Shown here piece after piece: positions 21,932-34,662 of a stretch of DNA of 64,000 nucleotides. The notes under the pieces are model-generated. The model did no database searches, had not been told where the DNA came from, and saw only the letters and a list, made by a program, of their open reading frames with translations. The number at the start of each line of letters is the position of its first letter. The stretch's first letter is position 1. This stretch comes from Corythoichthys intestinalis (lineage: Eukaryota > Chordata > Actinopteri > Syngnathiformes > Syngnathidae). The DNA is taken from NCBI RefSeq assembly GCF_030265065.1, contig NC_080413.1, positions 40,423,001-40,487,000 on the forward strand. The letters are read 5' to 3'. The position numbers and the translations under genes were made by a program.

Positions 21932-22777
21932 CAGAGGTGGGTAGATTAGCCAAAAATTTGACTCAAGTAAGAGTAGCGTTACTTCAAAATAATATTACTC
22001 AATTAAAAGTAGTCATCCAAAAAAATGTACTCAAGTAAAAGTAAAAAAGTATTTGGTGAAAAGAATACTTAAGTAATAAGTAACATTGTGAGTAACTGCT
22101 TACATTTTTTTTTTAAAGTTTTTTTTTTTTTAGTCAGCACAGTTATTTATATGAGCTGTTGTTATAATACATGTGAGTTGTTGTTATAATACTGTACAAT
22201 AACACATTACATAACCATATCAAGCCAAAGAAATACAAAATAAAGGGGAAAAAAAACAATGAATTCCGTGAAAAAAAAAAAGTGAAAGTGAAAAAAAATT
22301 ACAGAAATGAAGTATTATTTGTCCAAAGAGCCAGAGTGCCTTCTAGTGCAGAAAATATTTCCTAGTTTGAATAGTTCCTTCATAGTTACTACTATGAAAT
22401 TAAAAGGGTCATATCTCCGGTTTTCCGTGGTCAATCGGCGCCAAATAAAAATTTGGAAAGAGGTTTAAATCCGCATTTTCGAGTCATGTTGAGGGCAGCG
22501 CTCTATGTCAAATATTTTAAAAAAAAAAAAAAAAATAGATTAAAAAAAATTTGGGCCTTCGCACGCTTAGTGCTCGGGCCCTAAATATGTAGAAATGTAA
22601 CGACTCTTGTGTAGCCCAAAGTAGCTGAGTAAGAGTATCGTTATTTCTTCACAAATCTACTCAAGTAAAAGTATATAGTATGGCTTGGTAAAACTACTCT
22701 TAGAAGTATTCTCAAAAAGTTACCGGTACTCAAGTAAATGTAACGGAGTAAATGTAACGCTTTTCTGCCCACCTCTG
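21932..22777. mobile_element. hAT-type MITE (GAGGTGGGTAG family), copy 3
   Basis: Ends CAGAGGTGGGTAG and CTGCCCACCTCTG. Flanks CATTTATG (21924-21931) and CTTTTATG (22778-22785) agree at 7 of 8 positions. It marks the left border of the tRNA array region. Confidence 0.82.
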
Positions 22778-22985
22778 CTTTTATGGATTTTTAAAATACA
22801 TCTAGGAGTTCCCAACATTTAACGTCATTTATGGAAAAAGTTTGAATAGCTCCTGACCGTTTCCATTTTCAATGATAAATCTTTGTGTGCGTTAAAAAAA
22901 CAACAACTGAAATCTGCGCTTTCGAGCAATGTTGACGACATCGCCCTTTGTCACTTTTTTTTTTTTTTTTTTTTTAAACAGCTAC

Positions 22986-23056
22986 TGCATTGGCTGGGAA
23001 TCGGACCCAGGCCTCTCGCATGGAAAGCGAGAATTCTATCACTGAACCACCAATGC
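22986..23056 (-). tRNA. tRNA-Gly-like (TCC), leftmost copy
   Basis: The loop TTTCCAT reads anticodon TCC, still Gly. The T-loop TCCGATT has C55. The acceptor and anticodon stems are intact. Confidence 0.7.
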
Positions 23057-23195
23057 TCACAGGACAGAAAGCCATACGAAAAAGTGAAAATCTCCTTAAA
23101 AATGAAGGTCAAAGTGCTTCAAATAAAGAACCTGATCATAGCACTGTATAAAAGAAGATCGCTGTATTAGAAGAATAAACTTCCTAAACAGATAC

Positions 23196-23266
23196 TGCAT
23201 TGGCTGGGAATCGGACCCAGGCCTTTCGCATGGCATGCGAGAATTGTACCACTGAACCACATATGC
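23196..23266 (-). tRNA. tRNA-Gly-like (GCC), damaged acceptor
   Basis: The 5' end GCATATG leaves two mismatches against CCAATGC. Anticodon GCC. Confidence 0.55.
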
Positions 23267-23624
23267 TCATTGCTCACAGTAGAGAGGACGATATGAAAAA
23301 GTGAAGATTTCATTAAAAATGAAGGTCAAAGTGCTTCAAAAAAAGAACCTGATCATAGCACTGTGTAACAGAAGATCGCTGTATTAGAACAACAAACATC
23401 TTCAACAAATACTGCATTGGCTGGGGAATCGGACCCAGGCCTCTCACATGGCAAGTGAGAATTCTACCACTGAACTACCAATGGTCACAGTGTAGAGGGC
23501 CATATCAAAAAGTGGAAAATTTTATTAAAAATCAAGGTCAAAGTGCTTCGAAAGAACTACCTGATTATAGTGCTGTATACCAGCAGATTACTATATTAGA
23601 ACATCTGACTTCTTAAACAGATAC

Positions 23625-23695
23625 TGGATTGGCTGGGAATCAGACCCAGGCCTCTCGCAAGGGAAACGAGAATTCTACCACTGAACCACCAACGC
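23625..23695 (-). tRNA. tRNA-Gly-like (CCC)
   Basis: The loop TTCCCTT gives anticodon CCC. Base 37 is T rather than purine, which is unusual. The T-loop is TCTGATT. Confidence 0.55.
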
Positions 23696-24221
23696 TCACA
23701 GAACAGAGTACCATATGAAAAAGTGAAAATTTCATTAAAAATCAAGGTCAAAGTGCTTCAAAAGCAGAACCTGATTATAGTGCTGTATTAACAAAGATCA
23801 CTGTATTAGAAGAACAAACTGCTTAAACAGATACTGTATTGGCTGGGAATCGGACCCAGGTCTCTCGCATGGCAAGCGAGAATTCTACCACTGAACCACC
23901 AATGCCCACAGCAGAAAGCTCCATATGAAAAAGTGAAAATTTCATTAAAAATCAAGGTCAAAGTGCTTCAAAAGAAGAACCTGATTCTGGTGCTGTATAA
24001 CAGCAGATTGCAAAATTAGAACATCAAACTCCTTGAACAGATACTGCATTGGCTGGGAATCAGACCCAGGCCTCTCGCATGGCAAGCGAGAATTCTACCA
24101 CTGAACAACCAATGCTCACTGCTCACAGTATAGAGGACCATATGAAAAAGTGAAAATTTCATTAAAAATCAAGGTCAAAGTGCTGAAAAAAAAAAGAACC
24201 TGATCATAGCACTGTATAATA

Positions 24222-24454
24222 CAGGGGTGGGCAAACCGGTCCTCGAGGGCCGCAGTGGGTCCTGGTCTTTGTTCCAACTGACCCAGCACAGATAGTATAA
24301 CCAATGAGGTTTCAGCAGAAATGAGAAGCACCTGACTGCAATTGACTGATTGCACTCGTAAAACAACAGATTGGTGAAAATGTGTCCTCTTAATGGGTTG
24401 CAACAAAAACCCGCACCCACTGCGGCCCTTTGTGGAATAGTTTGCCCACCCCTG
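24222..24454. mobile_element. hAT MITE inside the tRNA array
   Basis: This 233-bp element has ends CAGGGGTGGGCAAAC and GTTTGCCCACCCCTG. It is flanked by the perfect 8-bp repeat GTATAATA (24214-24221 and 24455-24462). The target is the array spacer. Confidence 0.92.
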
Positions 24455-24715
24455 GTATAATAGAAGATCACTGTATTAGAACAACAAACTTATTCAACAA
24501 ATACTGCATTGGCTGGGGAATCAGACCCAGGCCTCTCACATGGCAAGTGAGAATTCTACCACTGAACTACCAATGGTCACAGTGTAGAGGGCCACATCAA
24601 GAAGTGAAAATTTTATTAAAAATTAAGGTCAAAGTGCTTCAAAAAAAGAACCTTATCATAGCATTGTATAACAGAAGATCGCTGTATTAGAACAACAAAC
24701 GTCCTCAACAAATAC

Positions 24716-24787
24716 TGCATTGGCTGGGGAATCAGACCCAGGCCTCTCACATGGTAAGTGAGAATTCTACCACTGAACTACCAATGG
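24716..24787 (-). tRNA. tRNA-Gly-like (ACC)
   Basis: The loop TTACCAT reads ACC, an anticodon eukaryotes do not normally use for Gly. The anticodon stem is CTCAC/GTGAG. One extra base lies in the T arm. Confidence 0.5.
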
Positions 24788-25349
24788 TCACAGTGTAGAG
24801 GGCCATATCAAAAAGGGAAAATTTTATTAAAAATCAAGGTCAAAGTGCTTCAAAAGAAGTACCTGATTATAGTGCTGTGTAACAGCAGATTACTATATTA
24901 GAACACCTGACTTCTTAAACAGATACTGCATTGGCTGGGAATCGGACCCAGGCCTCTCGCATGGCAAACGAGAATTCTACCACTGAACCACCAACACTCA
25001 CAGAACAGCATACCATATGAAAAAGTGAAAATTTCATAAAAATGAAGGTCAAAGTGCTTCAAATAAGAACCTTATCATAGCGCTGTATAAAAGACGATCA
25101 CTGTATTAGAAAAACAAACTGCCTAAACAGATACTGCATTGGCTGGGAATCGGACCCAGGCCTCTCGCACGGCAAGCGAGAATTCTACCACTGAACCACC
25201 AATGCTCACACCACAGAGGACCATATGGAAAAAGTGAAAAATTCATTAAAAATGAAGGTCAAAGTGCTTAAAAAAAAAAAAGAACCTGATCATAGCACTG
25301 TATAACAGAAGATCACTATTCTAGAACAACAAACTTCTTCAACAACTAC

Positions 25350-25420
25350 TGCATTGGCTGGGAATTGGACCCAGGCCTCTCACATGGGAAGCGAGAATTC
25401 TACCACTGACCAACCAATGC
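25350..25420 (-). tRNA. tRNA-Gly-like (CCC)
   Basis: Loop TTCCCAT with stem CTCGC/GTGAG, one G-U pair. T-loop TCCAATT. Confidence 0.6.
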
Positions 25421-25559
25421 TCACACCACAGAGGACCATATGGGAAAAGTGAAAATTTCATTAAAAATGAAGGTCAAATTGCTTCAAAAAAAGAACCTGA
25501 TCTAGCACTGTATAACAGAAGATTGCTATATTAGAACATCAAACTTCTTAAACAGATAC

Positions 25560-25630
25560 TGCATTGGCTGGGAATCGGACCCAGGCCTCTCGCATGGCAA
25601 GCGAGAATTCTACCACTGAACCACCAATGC
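25560..25630 (-). tRNA. tRNA-Gly-like (GCC), consensus copy
   Basis: This copy equals the array consensus. The cloverleaf stems pair throughout, and the A box is canonical. The B box is GGTCCGATTCC, one change from the consensus GGTTCGANTCC. The nearest downstream T-run of four or more lies roughly 70 nt from the 3' end. Confidence 0.75.
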
Positions 25631-27462
25631 TCACACCACAGAGGACCATATGGAAAAAGTGAAAAATTCATTAAAAATGAAGGTCAAAGTGCTTCAAAAA
25701 AAAAAAAGAACCTGATCATAGCACTGTATAACAGAAGATCGCTATTCTAGAACAACAAACTTCTTCAACAACTACTGCATTGGCTGGGAATCAGACCCAG
25801 GCCTCTCGCATGGCAAGCGGGAATTCTTCCACTGAACCACTAATGCTCACAGTACAGAATATCATGAAAAAGTGAAAATTTCATTAAAAATGAAGGTCAA
25901 ATTGCTTCAAAAAAAGAACCTGATCTAGGACTGTATAACAGAAGATTGCTATATTAGAACATCAAACTTCTTAAACAGATACTGCATTGGCTGGGAATCA
26001 GACCCAGGCCTCTCGCATGGCAAGCGAGAATTCTACCACTGAACCACCAATGCTCACACCACAGAGGACCATATGGAAAAAGTGAAAAATTCATTAAAAA
26101 TGAAGGTCAAAGTGCTTCAAAAAAAAAAAAGAACCTGATCATAGCACTGTATAACAGAAGATCGCTATTCTAGAACAACAAACTTCTTCAACAACTACTG
26201 CATTGGCTGGGAATCAGACCCAGGCCTCTCGCATGGCAAGCGGGAATTCTTCCACTGAACCACTAATGCTCACAGTACAGAATATCATGAAAAAGTGAAA
26301 ATTTCATTAAAAATGAAGGTCAAATTGCTTCAAAAAAAGAACCTGATCTAGCACTGTATAACAGAAGATTGCTATATTAGAACATCAAACTTCTTAAACA
26401 GATACTGCATTGGCTGGGAATCGGACCCAGGCCTCTCGCATGGCAAGCGAGAATTCTACCACTGAACCACCAATGCTCACACCACAGAGGACCATATGGA
26501 AAAAGTGAAAAATTCATTAAAAATGAAGGTCAAAGTGCTTCAAAAAAAAAAAAGAACCTGATCATAGCACTGTATAACAGAAGATCGCTATTCTAGAACA
26601 ACAAACTTCTTCAACAACTACTGCATTGGCTGGGAATCAGACCCAGGGCTCTCGCATGGCAAGCGGGAATTCTTCCACTGAACCACTAATGCTCACAGTA
26701 CAGAATATCATGAAAAAGTGAAAATTTCATTAAAAATGAAGGTCAAATTGCTTCAAAAAAAGAACCTGATCTAGGACTGTATAACAGAAGATTGCTATAT
26801 TAGAACATCAAACTTCTTAAACAGATACTGCATTGGCTGGGAATCAGACCCAGGCCTCTCGCATGGCAAGCGAGAATTCTACCACTGAACCACCAATGCT
26901 CACACCACAGAGGACCATATGGAAAAAGTGAAAAATTCATTAAAAATGAAGGTCAAAGTGCTTCAAAAAAAAAAAAAGAACCTGATCATAGCACTGTATA
27001 ACAGAAGATCGCTATTCTAGAACAACAAACTTCTTCAACAACTACTGCATTGGCTGGGAATCAGACCCAGGCCTCTCGCATGGCAAGCGGGAATTCTTCC
27101 ACTGAACCACTAATGCTCACAGTACAGAATATCATGAAAAAGTGAAAATTTCATTAAAAATGAAGGTCAAATTGCTTCAAAAAAAGAACCTGATCTAGCA
27201 CTGTATAACAGAAGATTGCTATATTAGAACATCAAACTCCTTGAACAGATACTGCATTGGCTGGGAATCAGACCCAGGTCTCTCGCATGGCAAGCGAGAA
27301 ATCTACCACTGAACCACCAATGCCCACAGCAGAAAGTGCCAGATGAAAAAGTGAACATTTTATTAAAAATCAAGGTCAAAGTGCTTCAAAAGCAAAACCT
27401 GATTATAGTGCTGTATAAGAGCAGATTGCTATATTAGAACATCAAACTCCTTGAACAGATCC

Positions 27463-27533
27463 TGCATTGGCTGGGAATCGGACCCAGGTCTCTCGCATGG
27501 GAAGCGAGAATTCTACCACTGAACCACCAATGC
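27463..27533 (-). tRNA. tRNA-Gly-like (CCC)
   Basis: Loop TTCCCAT with an intact CTCGC/GCGAG stem. Twin at 28310. Confidence 0.68.
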
Positions 27534-28309
27534 TCACTGCTGACAGAACAGACTACCATATGAAAGACTGAAAATTTCATTGAAAATCAAGGTCAAAGTG
27601 CTTCAAATAAAGAACCTGATCATAACACTGTTTTAACAAAGATCACTGTATTAGAAGAACAAACTGCTTAAACAGATACTGCATTGGCTGGGAATCGGAC
27701 CCAGGTCTCTCGCATGGCAAGCGAGAATTCTACCACTGAACCACCAATGCCCACAGCAGAAAGCACCATATGAAAAAGTGAAAATTTCATTAAAAATCAA
27801 GGTCAAAGTGCTTCAAAAGCAAAACCTGATTATAGTGCTGTATAACAGCAGATTGCTATAATAGAACATCAAACTCCTTGAACAGATACTGCAATGGCTG
27901 GGAATCGGACCCAGGCCTCTCGCATGGCAAGCAAGAATTCTACCACTGAACCACCAATGCTCACACCACAGAGGACCATATGGGAAAAGTGAAAATTTCA
28001 TTAAAAATGAAGGTCAAAGTGCTTCAAATAAGAACCTTATCATAGCGCTGTATAAAAGACGATCACTGTATTAGAAGAACAAACTGCTTAAACAGATACT
28101 GCATTGGCTGGGAATCGGACCCAGGTCTCTTGCATGGCAAGCGAGAGTTCTACCACTGAACCACCAATGCCCACAGCAGAAAGTGCCAGATGAAAAAGTG
28201 AACATTTTATTAAAAATCAAGGTCAAAGTGCTTCAAAAGCAAAACCTGATTATAGTGCTGTATAAGAGCAGATTGCTATATTAGAACATCAAACTCCTTG
28301 AACAGATCC

Positions 28310-28380
28310 TGCATTGGCTGGGAATCGGACCCAGGTCTCTCGCATGGGAAGCGAGAATTCTACCACTGAACCACCAATGC
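28310..28380 (-). tRNA. tRNA-Gly-like (CCC)
   Basis: Same as 27463, 847 bp away. Confidence 0.68.
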
Positions 28381-29366
28381 TCACTGCTGACAGAACAGAC
28401 TACCATATGAAAGACTGAAAATTTCATTGAAAATCAAGGTCAAAGTGCTTCAAATAAAGAACCTGATCATAACACTGTTTTAACAAAGATCACTGTATTA
28501 GAAGAACAAACTGCTTAAACAGATACTGCATTGGCTGGGAATCGGACCCAGGTCTCTCGCATGGCAAGCGAGAATTCTACCACTGAACCACCAATGCCCA
28601 CAGCAGAAAACACCATATGAAAAAGTGAAAATTTCATTAAAAATCAAGGTCAAAGTGCTTCAAAAGCAAAACCTGATTATAGTGCTGTATAACAGCAGAT
28701 TGCTATAATAGAACATCAAACTCCTTGAACAGATACTGCAATGGCTGGGAATCGGACCCAGGCCTCTCGCATGGCAAGCAAGAATTCTACCACTGAACCA
28801 CCAATGCTCACACCACAGAGGACCATATGGGAAAAGTGAAAATTTCATTAAAAATGAAGGTCAAAGTGCTTCAAATAAGAACCTTATCATAGCGCTGTAT
28901 AAAAGACGATCACTGTATTAGAAAAACAAACTGCCTAAACAGATACTGCATTGGCTGGGAATCGGACCCAGGTCTCTCGCATGGCAAGCGAAGATTCTAC
29001 CACTGAACCACCAATGGTCACAGTGTAGAGGGCCATATCAAAAAGTTAAAATTTTATTAAAAATGAAGGTCAAAGTGCTTCAAATAAAGAACCTGATCAT
29101 AGCACTGTATCACAGAAGATCGCTGTTTTAGAACAACAAACTTCTTCAACAAATACTGCATTGGCTGGGAATCAGACCCAGGCCTCTCGCATGGCAAACG
29201 AGAATTCTACCACTGAACCACCAACGCTCACAGAGCAGAATACCATATGAAAAAGTGAAAATTTCATTAAAAATCAAGGTCAAAGTGCTTCAAAAGCAGA
29301 ACCTGATTATATTACTGTAAGAACAAAGATCACTGTATTAGAAGAACAAACTGCTTAAACAGATAC

Positions 29367-29422
29367 TGCATTGGCTGGGAATCGGACCCAGGTCTCTCGC
29401 ATGGCAAGCGAGAATTCTACCA
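29367..29422 (-). pseudogene. tRNA-Gly-like, 5' truncated (junction type)
   Basis: The gene stops within the D arm at CTACCA and jumps directly into spacer sequence AATAAAAATGAAGG. The same junction recurs at 31649, 32226, 33228, 33805, 36061, 39631, 40005 and 41441, so all nine descend from one deletion. Confidence 0.85.
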
Positions 29423-29740
29423 AATAAAAATGAAGGTCAAAGTGCGTCAAATAAAGAACCTGATCATAGCACTGTATCACAGAAGATCGCTGTTTTAGAA
29501 CAACAAACTTCTTCAACAAATACTGCATTGGTTGGGAATCAGACCCAGGCCTCTCGCATGGCAAGCGAGAATTCTACCACTGAACCACCAATGCTCACTG
29601 CTGACCGAACAGAGTACCATATAAAAAAGTGAAAATTTCATTAAAAATGAAGGTCAAAGTGCTTCAAAAGCAAAACCTGATTATAGTGCTGTATAACAGC
29701 AGATTGCTATAATAGAACATCAAACTCCTTGAACAGATAC

Positions 29741-29811
29741 TGCATTGGCTGGGAATCAGACCCAGGCCTCTCGCATGGGAAGCGAGAATTCTACCACTGA
29801 ACCACCAATGC
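29741..29811 (-). tRNA. tRNA-Gly-like (CCC)
   Basis: Loop TTCCCAT. T-loop TCTGATT (C55 and T56). Twin at 36435. Confidence 0.62.
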
Positions 29812-30809
29812 TCACTGCTGACAGAACAGAGTACCATATGAAAGAGGGAAAATTTCATTAAAAATGAAGGTCAAAGTGCTTCAAATAAAGAACCTGATCA
29901 TAACACTCTATAAACAAAGATCACTGTATTAGATGAACAAACTGCTTAAACAGATACTGCATTGGCTGGGATTGGACCCAGGTCTCTCGCATGGCAAGCG
30001 AGAACTCTACCACTGAACCACCAATGCTCACTGCTCACAGAACAGAGTACCATATGAAAAAGTGAAAATTTAATTAAAAATGAAGGTCAAAGTGCTTCAA
30101 ATAAAGAATCTGACCATAACACCGTATAAACAAAGATCACTGTATTAGAAGAACAAACTGCTTAAACAGATACTGCATTGGCTGGGAATCGGACCCAGGT
30201 CTCTTGCATGGCAAGCGAGAGTTCTACCACTGAACCACCAATGCCCACAGGAGAAAGCTCCATATGAAAAAGTGAAAATTTCATTAAAAATCAAGGTCAA
30301 AGTGCTTCAAAAGCTAAACCTGATTATAGTGCTGTATAACAGCAGATTGCTATATTAGAACATCAAACTCCTTGAACAGATACTGCATTGGCTGCGAATC
30401 GGACCCAGGCCTCTCGCATGGCAAGCGAGAATTCTACCACTGAACCACCAATTCACTGCTCACAGAACAGAGTACCATATGAAAGAGTGAAAATTTCATT
30501 AAAAGTGAAGGTCAAAGTGCTTCAAATAAAGAACCTGATCATAACACTGTATAAACAAAGATCACTGTATTAGAAGAACAAACTGCTGAAAACACATACT
30601 GCATTGGCTGGGAATCAGACCCAGGCCTCTCGCATGGCAAGCGAGAATTCTACCACTGAACCACCAATGCCCACAGCAGAAAGTACCATATGAAAAAGTG
30701 AAAATTTCATTAAAAATCAAGGTTAAAGTGCTTCAAAAGCAAAACCTGATTATAGTGCTGTATAACAGCAGATTGCTATATTAGAACACCAAACTCCTTG
30801 AACAGATAC

Positions 30810-30880
30810 TGCATTGGCTGGGAATCGGACCCAGGTCTCTCGCATGGGAAGCGAGAATTCTGTCACTGAACCACCAATGC
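30810..30880 (-). tRNA. tRNA-Gly-like (CCC)
   Basis: CCC anticodon. The D loop is changed (CTGTCAC on the + strand), a variant shared with the CCC copies at 35221 and 41231. Confidence 0.62.
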
Positions 30881-31018
30881 CCACAGCAGAAAGCACCATA
30901 TGAAAAAGTGAAATTTCATTAAAAATCAAGGTCAAAGTGCATCAAAAGCAAAACCTGATTATAGTGCTGTATAACAGCAGATTGCTATATTAGAACATCA
31001 AACTCCTTGAACAGATAC

Positions 31019-31089
31019 TGCATTGGCTGGGAATCGGAACCAGGCCTCTCGCATGGGAAGCGAGAATTCTACCACTGAACCACCAATGC
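31019..31089 (-). tRNA. tRNA-Gly-like (CCC)
   Basis: CCC anticodon. The T stem has one change (GGAACC on the + strand), also seen at 37503. Confidence 0.6.
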
Positions 31090-31438
31090 CCACAGCAGAA
31101 AGCACCATATGAAAAAGTGAAAATTTCATTAAAAATCAAGGTCAAAGTGCTTCAAAAGCAAAACCTGATTATAGTGGTGTATAACAGCAGATTGCTATAT
31201 TAGAACATCAAACTCCTTGAACCGATACTGAATTGGCTGGGAATCAGACCCAGGCCTCTCGCATGGCAAGCGAGAATTCTACCACTGAACCACCAATGCC
31301 CACAGAAGAAAGCACCATATGAAAAAGTGAAAATTTCATTAAAAATCAAGGTCAAAGTGCTTCAAAAGCAAAACCTGATTATAGTGGTGTATAACAGCAG
31401 ATTGCTATATTAGAACAACAAACTTCTTCAACAAATAC

Positions 31439-31509
31439 TGCATTGGCTGGGAATCAGACCCAGGCCTCTCGCATGACAAACGAGAATTCTACCACTGAAC
31501 CACCAACGC
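31439..31509 (-). tRNA. tRNA-Gly-like body with Asp anticodon (GTC)
   Basis: The loop TTGTCAT reads GTC in an otherwise Gly-type body, with a U-G closing pair in the stem. Repeated at 33018. Confidence 0.55.
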
Positions 31510-33017
31510 TCACAGAGCAGAATACCATATGAAAAAGTGAAAATTTCATTAAAAATCAAGGTCAAAGTGCTTCAAAAGCAGAACCTGATTATATTACTGT
31601 AAGAACAAAGATCACTGTATTAGAAGAACAAACTGCTTAAACAGATACTGCATTGGCTGGGAATCGGACCCAGGTCTCTCGCATGGCAAGCGAGAATTCT
31701 ACCAAATAAAAATGAAGGTCAAAGTGCGTCAAATAAAGAACCTGATCATAGCACTGTATCACAGAAGATCGCTGTTTTAGAACAACAAACTTCTTCAACA
31801 AATACTGCATTGGCTGGGAATCAGACCCAGGCTTCTCACATGGCAAGTGAGAATTCTACCACTGAACCACCAATGGTCACAGTGTAGAGGGCCATATCAA
31901 AAAGTTAAAATTTTATTAAAAATGAAGGTCAAAGTGCTTCAAATAAAGAACCTGATCATAGCACTGTATCACAGAAGATCGCTGTTTTAGAACAACAAAC
32001 TTCTTCAACAAATACTGCATTGGCTGGGAATCAGACCGAGGCCTCTCGCATGGCAAACGAGAATTCTACCACTGAACCACCAACGCTCACAGAGCAGAAT
32101 ACCATATGAAAAAGTGAAAATTTCATTAAAAATCAAGGTCAAAGTGCTTCAAAAGCAGAACCTGATTATAGTACTGTAAGAACAAAGATCACTGTATTAG
32201 AAGAACAAACTGCTTAAACAGATACTGCATTGGCTGGGAATCGGACCCAGGTCTCTCTCATGGCAAGCGAGAATTCTACCAAATAAAAATGAAGGTCAAA
32301 GTGCTTCAAATAAAGAACCTGATCATAGCACTGTATCACAGAAGATCGCTGTTTTAGAACAACAAACTTCTTCAACAAATACTGCATTGGCTGGGAATCA
32401 GACCCAGGCCTCTTGCATGGCAAGCGAGAGTTCTACCACTGAACCACCAATGCCCACAGCAGAAAGCTCCATATGAAAAAGTGAAAATTTCATTAAAAAT
32501 CAAGGTCAAAGTGCTTCAAAAGCTAAACCTGATTATAGTGCTGTATAACAGCAGATTGCTATATTAGAACATCAAACTCCTTGAACAGATACTGCATTGG
32601 CTGCGAATCGGACCCAGGCCTCTCGCATGGCAAGCGAGAATTCTACCAATGAACCACCAATTCACTGCTCACAGAACAGAGTACCATATGAAAGAGTGAA
32701 AATTTCAATAAAAGTGAAGGTCAAAGTGCTTCAAATAAAGAACCTGATCATAACACTGTATTAACAAAGATCACTGTATTAGAAGAACAAACTGCTTAAA
32801 CAGATACTGCATTGGCTGGGAATCGGACGCAGGTCTCTCGCATGGCAAGCGAGAAATCTACCACTGAACCACCAATGCCCACAGCAGAAAGCACCATATG
32901 AAAAAGTGAAAATTTCATTAAAAATCAAGGTCAAAGTGCTTCAAAAGCAAAACCTGATTATAGTGGTGTATAACAGCAGATTGCTATATTAGAACATCAA
33001 ACTCCTTGAACCGATAC

Positions 33018-33088
33018 TGAATTGGCTGGGAATCAGACCCAGGCCTCTCGCATGACAAACGAGAATTCTACCACTGAACCACCAACGC
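33018..33088 (-). tRNA. tRNA-Gly-like body with Asp anticodon (GTC)
   Basis: Carries the same CATGACAAACGAG anticodon arm as 31439, but its 3' acceptor base differs (CTGAATTGG on the + strand). Confidence 0.5.
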
Positions 33089-34591
33089 TCACAGAGCAGA
33101 ATACCATATGAAAAAGTGAAAATTTCATTAAAAATCAAGGTCAAAGTGCTTCAAAAGCAGAACCTGATTATATTACTGTAAGAACAAAGATCACTGTATT
33201 AGAAGAACAAACTGCTTAAACAGATACTGCATTGGCTGGGAATCGGACCCAGGTCTCTCGCATGGCAAGCGAGAATTCTACCAAATAAAAATGAAGGTCA
33301 AAGTGCGTCAAATAAAGAACCTGATCATAGCACTGTATCACAGAAGATCGCTGTTTTAGAACAACAAACTTCTTCAACAAATACTGCATTGGCTGGGAAT
33401 CAGACCCAGGCTTCTCACATGGCAAGTGAGAATTCTACCACTGAACCACCAATGGTCACAGTGTAGAGGGCCATATCAAAAAGTTAAAATTTTATTAAAA
33501 ATGAAGGTCAAAGTGCTTCAAATAAAGAACCTGATCATAGCACTGTATCACAGAAGATCGCTGTTTTAGAACAACAAACTTCTTCAACAAATACTGCATT
33601 GGCTGGGAATCAGACCGAGGCCTCTCGCATGGCAAACGAGAATTCTACCACTGAACCACCAACGCTCACAGAGCAGAATACCATATGAAAAAGTGAAAAT
33701 TTCATTAAAAATCAAGGTCAAAGTGCTTCAAAAGCAGAACCTGATTATAGTACTGTAAGAACAAAGATCACTGTATTAGAAGAACAAACTGCTTAAACAG
33801 ATACTGCATTGGCTGGGAATCGGACCCAGGTCTCTCTCATGGCAAGCGAGAATTCTACCAAATAAAAATGAAGGTCAAAGTGCTTCAAATAAAGAACCTG
33901 ATCATAGCACTGTATCACAGAAGATCGCTGTTTTAGAACAACAAACTTCTTCAACAAATACTGCATTGGCTGGGAATCAGACCCAGGCCTCTTGCATGGC
34001 AAGCGAGAGTTCTACCACTGAACCACCAATGCCCACAGCAGAAAGCTCCATATGAAAAAGTGAAAATTTCATTAAAAATCAAGGTCAAAGTGCTTCAAAA
34101 GCTAAACCTGATTATAGTGCTGTATAACAGCAGATTGCTATATTAGAACATCAAACTCCTTGAACAGATACTGCATTGGCTGCGAATCGGACCCAGGCCT
34201 CTCGCATGGCAAGCGAGAATTCTACCACTGAACCACCAATGGTCACAGTGTAGAGGGCCATATCAAAAAGTTAAAATTTTATTAAAAATGAAGGTCAAAG
34301 TGCTTCAAATAAAGAACCTGATCATAGCACTGTATCACAGAAGATCGCTGTTTTAGAACAACAAACTTCTTCAACAAATACTGCATTGGCTGGGAATCAG
34401 ACCGAGGCCTCTCGCATGGCAAACGAGAATTCTACCACTGAACCACCAACGCTCACAGAGCAGAATACCATATGAAAAAGTGAAAATTTCATTAAAAATC
34501 AAGGTCAAAGTGCTTCAAAAGCAAAACCTGATTATAGTGCTGTATAACAGCAGATTGCTATATTAGAACATCAAACTCCTTGAACAGATAC

Positions 34592-34662
34592 TGCATTGGC
34601 TGGGAATCGGACCCAGGCCTCTCGCATGGGAAGCGAGAATTCTACCACTGAACCACCAATGC
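34592..34662 (-). tRNA. tRNA-Gly-like (CCC)
   Basis: Loop TTCCCAT. T-loop TCCGATT. Confidence 0.65.

Larger units (their letters stand above)
22986..25205 (-). repeat. Array block A: diverse left edge
   Basis: tRNA-like genes begin (low coordinate) at 22986, 23196, 23413, 23625, 23835, 24045, 24505, 24716, 24927 and 25135. Spacing is 208-217 bp apart from a hAT insertion at 24222. This edge is the most varied in anticodon (TCC, GCC, CCC, ACC). Confidence 0.85.
25350..27323 (-). repeat. Array block B: 423-bp dimer repeats
   Basis: Genes at 25350, 25560, 25776, 25983, 26199, 26406, 26622, 26829, 27046 and 27253. Spacing alternates at about 207-210 and 216-217 bp. The dimers are nearly identical, and one member of each keeps a CAAGCGGG-type anticodon stem and TTCCAC in place of CTACCAC. 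Confidence 0.88.
27463..29017 (-). repeat. Array block C: 847-bp tetramer, two copies
   Basis: Genes at 27463, 27680, 27890, 28100 and again 28310, 28527, 28737, 28947. Each member pairs with one 847 bp further on. The first of each set has anticodon CCC. Confidence 0.88.
29157..31299 (-). repeat. Array block D (twin of block G)
   Basis: Genes at 29157, 29367 (truncated), 29524, 29741, 29958, 30174, 30384, 30600, 30810, 31019 and 31229. From about 28.6 kb to 30.9 kb the block recurs 6,693-6,694 bp to the right. Confidence 0.88.
31439..34242 (-). repeat. Array block E: 1,579-bp duplication
   Basis: Genes at 31439, 31649 (truncated), 31806, 32016, 32226 (truncated), 32383, 32593, 32808. The second copy is at 33018, 33228 (truncated), 33385, 33595, 33805 (truncated), 33962 and 34172. 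The offset is exactly 1,579 bp for every pair from 31649 to 32593. Confidence 0.88.
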
